DNA of 64,000 nt, taken from assembly GCA_019420305.1 (NCBI GenBank), contig JAHZHL010000016.1, positions 1 to 64,000 on the forward strand, read 5' to 3'. Both the position numbers and the translations under genes were made by a program. The notes beneath the pieces were generated by a model. That model ran no database searches and had not been told where the DNA came from. It was given only the letters and a program-made list of their open reading frames with translations. Positions 61,384 to 64,000 of this stretch are shown piece after piece. How positions within the stretch are numbered: the first letter of the stretch is position 1; each line of letters begins with the position of its first letter. The DNA is from Bacillota bacterium (GTDB lineage: Bacteria; Bacillota; Clostridia; Peptostreptococcales; Anaerovoracaceae).

Positions 61384-61660
61384 AATCTTTAATCTCCTGC
61401 TCCAGCTTTTCCATCTGCTGCGGGGAAAGTTCGATTCCCAGGCTTCTTGTCAGAGCTTTCTTTTTTTTCGCTTTCGCAAGACACTGTCCGCTGGGGCAAA
61501 GATAAACGCCTCTGCCCTTTGCTTTCCCCGTCGGGTCCAGGGAAACCTCACCCTCATAGCCTGCGATGCGGATCAGTTCCTTTTTCGGTTTTGATTCCAT
61601 GCAGCCCACGCATCTCCTCATGGGAACCTTTTTCGTCCCCTTCTGCGCTTTAGCTCTCAA
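61373..61660 (-). CDS. rnpM: YlxR (RnpM) RNA-binding protein
   Basis: A 95-residue protein of the YlxR family, recently shown in Bacillus to bind RNase P RNA. The core is PMRRCVGCMESKPKKELIRI followed by VSLDPTGKAKGRGVYLCPSG. The start is unclear: TTG at 61660 has GAGGAG ten bases upstream and overlaps the nusA stop by 11 bases, and an ATG at 61621 would cut off the KKVP part typical of the family. The longer form is preferred. Confidence 0.85.
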   Translation of the reverse strand: MRAKAQKGTKKVPMRRCVGCMESKPKKELIRIAGYEGEVSLDPTGKAKGRGVYLCPSGQCLAKAKKKKALTRSLGIELSPQQMEKLEQEIKDFEK

Positions 61661-62753
61661 TCTCTTCGCTCTCCTCTTCCGGTTCGTCTGTATATTCGAT
61701 GATTTCTTCCGGCTCACTTCCGAAGTACTGAGTGTGGCTCTTGATATCAATCTTCCATCCGCAGAGTTTGGCTGCCAGCCTTACATTCTGGCCTTCCTTG
61801 CCAATGGCCAGGGACAGCTGGTAATCGGGCACAATTACCGTAGCCGCCTTTTCTTCTTCATCGATCATAACTTTTTCTACCTTTGCCGGACTCAGAACGT
61901 TGCTGATCAATTCCTCCGGATCTTCGCTCCATGTGATAATATCAATCTTTTCTCCGAACAGTTCATCAACAATGTTCTGAACGCGGCTTCCTCTTGTTCC
62001 CACACAGGCGCCTACCGGATCGACATTTTCATCCTCTGTGTAGACCGCGATCTTTGTTCTGGAACCGGCTTCTCTCGCGATGCTTTTAATCTCAACGATT
62101 CCTTCTTCAATTTCCGGCACTTCCAGTTCAAACAGCCTCTTCACCAGGCCCGGATGAGAACGGGACAGGAATACCTGCGGTCCCTTGGTCGTCTTTTTCA
62201 CATCCATAATGTAAACTTTGATGCGATCATTGATGGCATATTTTTCACCCGGAACCCGTTCCGTCGCAGCTAGAATTCCTTCCGCCTTTCCCATATTGAC
62301 AAAGAGCGTTTCGTTGCTGATCCTCTGCACGGTTCCGGTAATGATCTCCCCCTGTCTTGTAATGTAGTCATCAAAAATCATTCCGCGCTCCGCTTCCCTA
62401 ATCCGCTGTACCACCACCTGTTTTGCTGTCTGCGCGGCGATTCTTCCGAAGTCCCTGGGTGTCACCTGGTATTCCACAACATCTCCGACTTCATATCTCG
62501 GATCGATTTCCAGCGCGTCCTCAAGAGAGATTTCCACCATATCGTCTTCTACTTCTTCCACCACGTCTTTTCTCATAAATACGTCGATGTCCCCTTCTTC
62601 CCGATCAATATTGACACGTACGTTCTGCGAGGTTCCATAATTTTTCTTATAAGCCGAAACCAGCGCGGATTCAATGGCTTCGATGAGAATATCCTTGGAT
62701 ATGTCTTTTTCTTTTTCCAGCGCTTCAATCGCCTCAATAAATTCCTTGTTCAT
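61650..62753 (-). CDS. nusA: transcription termination/antitermination factor NusA
   Basis: A 367-residue RNA polymerase-binding factor. The N-terminal domain (MNKEFIEAIEALEKEKDISK) is followed by S1 (GIITGTVQRIS-type) and two KH domains (DPVGACVGTRGSRVQNIVDE, SLAIGKEGQNVRLAAKL). The C-terminal acidic repeats of proteobacterial NusA are absent, as usual in Firmicutes. The start at 62753 matches the family; a longer open frame to 62816 overlaps rimP and is rejected. Confidence 0.97.
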   Translation of the reverse strand: MNKEFIEAIEALEKEKDISKDILIEAIESALVSAYKKNYGTSQNVRVNIDREEGDIDVFMRKDVVEEVEDDMVEISLEDALEIDPRYEVGDVVEYQVTPRDFGRIAAQTAKQVVVQRIREAERGMIFDDYITRQGEIITGTVQRISNETLFVNMGKAEGILAATERVPGEKYAINDRIKVYIMDVKKTTKGPQVFLSRSHPGLVKRLFELEVPEIEEGIVEIKSIAREAGSRTKIAVYTEDENVDPVGACVGTRGSRVQNIVDELFGEKIDIITWSEDPEELISNVLSPAKVEKVMIDEEEKAATVIVPDYQLSLAIGKEGQNVRLAAKLCGWKIDIKSHTQYFGSEPEEIIEYTDEPEEESEEIES

Positions 62754-62775
62754 GTTTTCCCTGTTCCTCCTTGCT

Positions 62776-63255
62776 CTAGAAAACCACTGCCAGCTTTGTC
62801 TTTGCAATCTGTTCAAGCGGCAGTTCCCATTTTTTTTCTGATTCGTCGGTCACAATCACGTTCCCGCCCGCAATGCCTTCCAGTATTCCTTCAATCTGCT
62901 TTACACCGTCTACCGGCTGATACAACCGGATCTCCACCTGTTTTCCCGCAAATCGTGTATAATGCGCTTCTGTAAAAAGTTCCCGATCCATGCCCGGAGA
63001 AGAAACTTCCAGATAGTAATTCTGCTGGATCGGATCGAGTTCATCCAGCTTTTCACTTAAGAAGCGGCTGATTTTTTCACAGTCATCCGTACTGATATAC
63101 TGTTCCTCTTCACCGCACACCTTATCAATGTACACCCGCAGGAACCAGTCCCTGCCCTCTTTCACAAATTCCGTGTTATACAGTTCATAACCGTTTTCCG
63201 CGAGAAATCCGTCCAGGACTTCCTCCGCAAGCTGTGTAATTTTTTTCTTCGCCAT
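62776..63255 (-). CDS. rimP: ribosome maturation factor RimP
   Basis: A 159-residue 30S assembly factor (FLRVYIDK, DCEKISRFLSEKLDELDPIQ, YYLEVSSPGMDRELF). It heads the nusA-infB operon, with AGAGGAG upstream of the ATG. Confidence 0.96.
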   Translation of the reverse strand: MAKKKITQLAEEVLDGFLAENGYELYNTEFVKEGRDWFLRVYIDKVCGEEEQYISTDDCEKISRFLSEKLDELDPIQQNYYLEVSSPGMDRELFTEAHYTRFAGKQVEIRLYQPVDGVKQIEGILEGIAGGNVIVTDESEKKWELPLEQIAKTKLAVVF

Positions 63256-63269
63256 CTGATCTCCTCTGA

Positions 63270-63301
63270 CACAAAACGAAAGAGTGGGTTTCGCCCACTC
63301 T
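63270..63301 (-). terminator. attenuator-like hairpin in the rimP leader
   Basis: A perfect 8-bp stem (AGAGTGGG with CCCACTCT at 63281-63288 and 63294-63301) has a five-base loop and is followed on the minus strand by TTTCGTTTTG. It lies between the promoter and the rimP start, so it can only act on this operon. Confidence 0.6.
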
Positions 63302-63334
63302 TACTACTTACCTTCTAGTTCATAATACTGTTTT

Positions 63335-63363
63335 ATCTTACCACAATTCCCATTTCATTTCAA
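63335..63363 (-). promoter_or_regulatory. sigma-A promoter of the rimP-nusA-infB operon
   Basis: On the minus strand TTGAAA (63358-63363) and TAAGAT (63335-63340) are 17 bases apart. The leader is about 75 bases and holds the hairpin at 63270-63301. Confidence 0.75.
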
Positions 63364-63460
63364 GAGGAAAAGCGCAGAGAAATTTTCAGTGTTTATACCG
63401 ATTCAAAGAGCACCTTTGAAATTCCATTCATATCTACTTCCAATTCCTGCGTATCTATGA

Positions 63461-63466
63461 TATAAT
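63461..63466 (+). promoter_or_regulatory. candidate -10 box of the citrate synthase gene
   Basis: TATAAT 50 bases ahead of the start at 63516; no clear -35 box 17 bases upstream (TTCCAA). It is divergent from the rimP promoter. Confidence 0.45.
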
Positions 63467-63515
63467 ATTATCCTTATATGTGACTAATTTGCACATAGGA
63501 AAGGAGTTATTTGAA

Positions 63516-64000
63516 TTGTTAGAAAAGATACGAAAGAAACGCGAATCCAGGCTTTCTAATCACAATCATCCTTCCTCCTTTATTCCGAAAATGGCTCAGG
63601 AGCTTGAAAAGAAAAATACAATACCGGGAGAACTTTACACTAAACATAATGTAAAGCGCGGTCTGCGCAATTCCAACGGCACCGGCGTTGTTGTAGGACT
63701 CACCCGAATCGGCGAAGTCCTTGGCTACGAAGTCAATGAATCCAGAGAAAAGATTCCTATGGAAGGCAAACTCTATTACCGTGGCTACAGTATTGAGGAT
63801 CTTGTCAAAAGCTGCATCAGTGAGGGACGTTTCGGATTTGAGGAAGTTACATATTTGCTCATATTCGGACAGCTCCCGACGCAAAAACAACTGAACGAAT
63901 TCAATACGCTTCTCGGGGAAAAGCGGGAACTTCCGGTAGGTTTTGCCCGTGATATGATTCTTACAGCTCCTTCTCGGAGTATTATGAACAAACTGGCAAG
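63516..64000 (+). CDS. gltA: citrate synthase, 5' part (cut by window edge)
   Basis: The first 161 codons of a citrate/2-methylcitrate synthase family protein. It starts with TTG at 63516, with AAGGAG nine bases upstream, and reads LEKIRKKRESRLS, then GLRNSNGTGVVVGLT and EGKLYYRGYSIEDLV, the conserved N-terminal segment of the clostridial type. The His and Asp active-site residues lie beyond the window. The enzyme joins acetyl-CoA and oxaloacetate. Confidence 0.85.
   Translation, partial: MLEKIRKKRESRLSNHNHPSSFIPKMAQELEKKNTIPGELYTKHNVKRGLRNSNGTGVVVGLTRIGEVLGYEVNESREKIPMEGKLYYRGYSIEDLVKSCISEGRFGFEEVTYLLIFGQLPTQKQLNEFNTLLGEKRELPVGFARDMILTAPSRSIMNKLA

Noticed and set aside
1..64000. CRISPR arrays, tRNA or rRNA genes, complete insertion sequences, phage genes
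   Set aside because: None could be recognised on either strand.

Overview
The window looks like a chromosomal segment of an anaerobic, spore-forming member of the Clostridia (Firmicutes), probably close to the Lachnospiraceae or a neighbouring family. The evidence is the sporulation genes (spoVT, spoIIID, a SpoVB-type flippase), the Firmicutes nusA-infB block (rimP-nusA-ylxR-ylxQ-infB-rbfA-nrnA-truB-ribF) followed by rpsO and pnp, the tig-clpP-clpX-lon-engB chain, a MocR-linked arginine deiminase operon and AGGAGG-type ribosome binding sites throughout. Most genes lie on the minus strand. I saw no rRNA, tRNA, CRISPR array or complete insertion sequence.

Layout. 0-8 kb: DUF421/DUF4363 membrane pair, then leftward hup-rqcP, a SpoVB-like flippase, an MTA/SAH deaminase, cardiolipin synthase, rightward spoVT and leftward pduL. 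8-15.3 kb: protein quality control and ribosome assembly (hpt, a YkvA-like protein, engB, lon, clpX, clpP, tig) with a sigma-A promoter before tig. 15.4-20.5 kb: a CYTH protein, then an AT-rich accessory island of small membrane or secreted proteins around an ECF sigma factor and its DUF4367 partner. 20.6-25.5 kb: the arginine deiminase pathway (argF/arcB-arcA-arcC) behind a MocR regulator. 25.5-33.7 kb: rRNA methyltransferase, MreB, SpoIIID, FtsH, two envelope proteins and CTP synthase with a structured leader. 33.7-38.1 kb: a threonine-aldolase-like enzyme and a three-gene cassette (ankyrin lipoprotein and two unknowns) bracketed by two 176-bp MITE-like repeats in the same orientation. 38.2-41.8 kb: DUF4342 protein, two-component system, YitT. 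41.8-51.1 kb: orphan DNA methyltransferase, YgiQ, a CHAP/SH3b secreted protein, and a MoxR-DUF58-transglutaminase operon. 51.3-63.5 kb: pnp, rpsO, a class II aldolase and the nusA-infB operon. The window ends inside a rightward citrate synthase gene.

The most unusual part is the 16-20.5 kb island. Three copies of TGCAAC-N16-CGTT sit exactly where an ECF sigma factor would need them: one ahead of the sigma/anti-sigma operon, and a divergent pair at about 18.5 kb that faces a secreted protein on one side and a set of small membrane proteins on the other. The membrane-protein side carries a tandemly duplicated module with shared flanking sequences, a possible sigma-gene remnant and, further down, a small gene interrupted at an A AAA AAG slippery run. 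This reads as a compact, self-contained and possibly undescribed ECF envelope-response locus.
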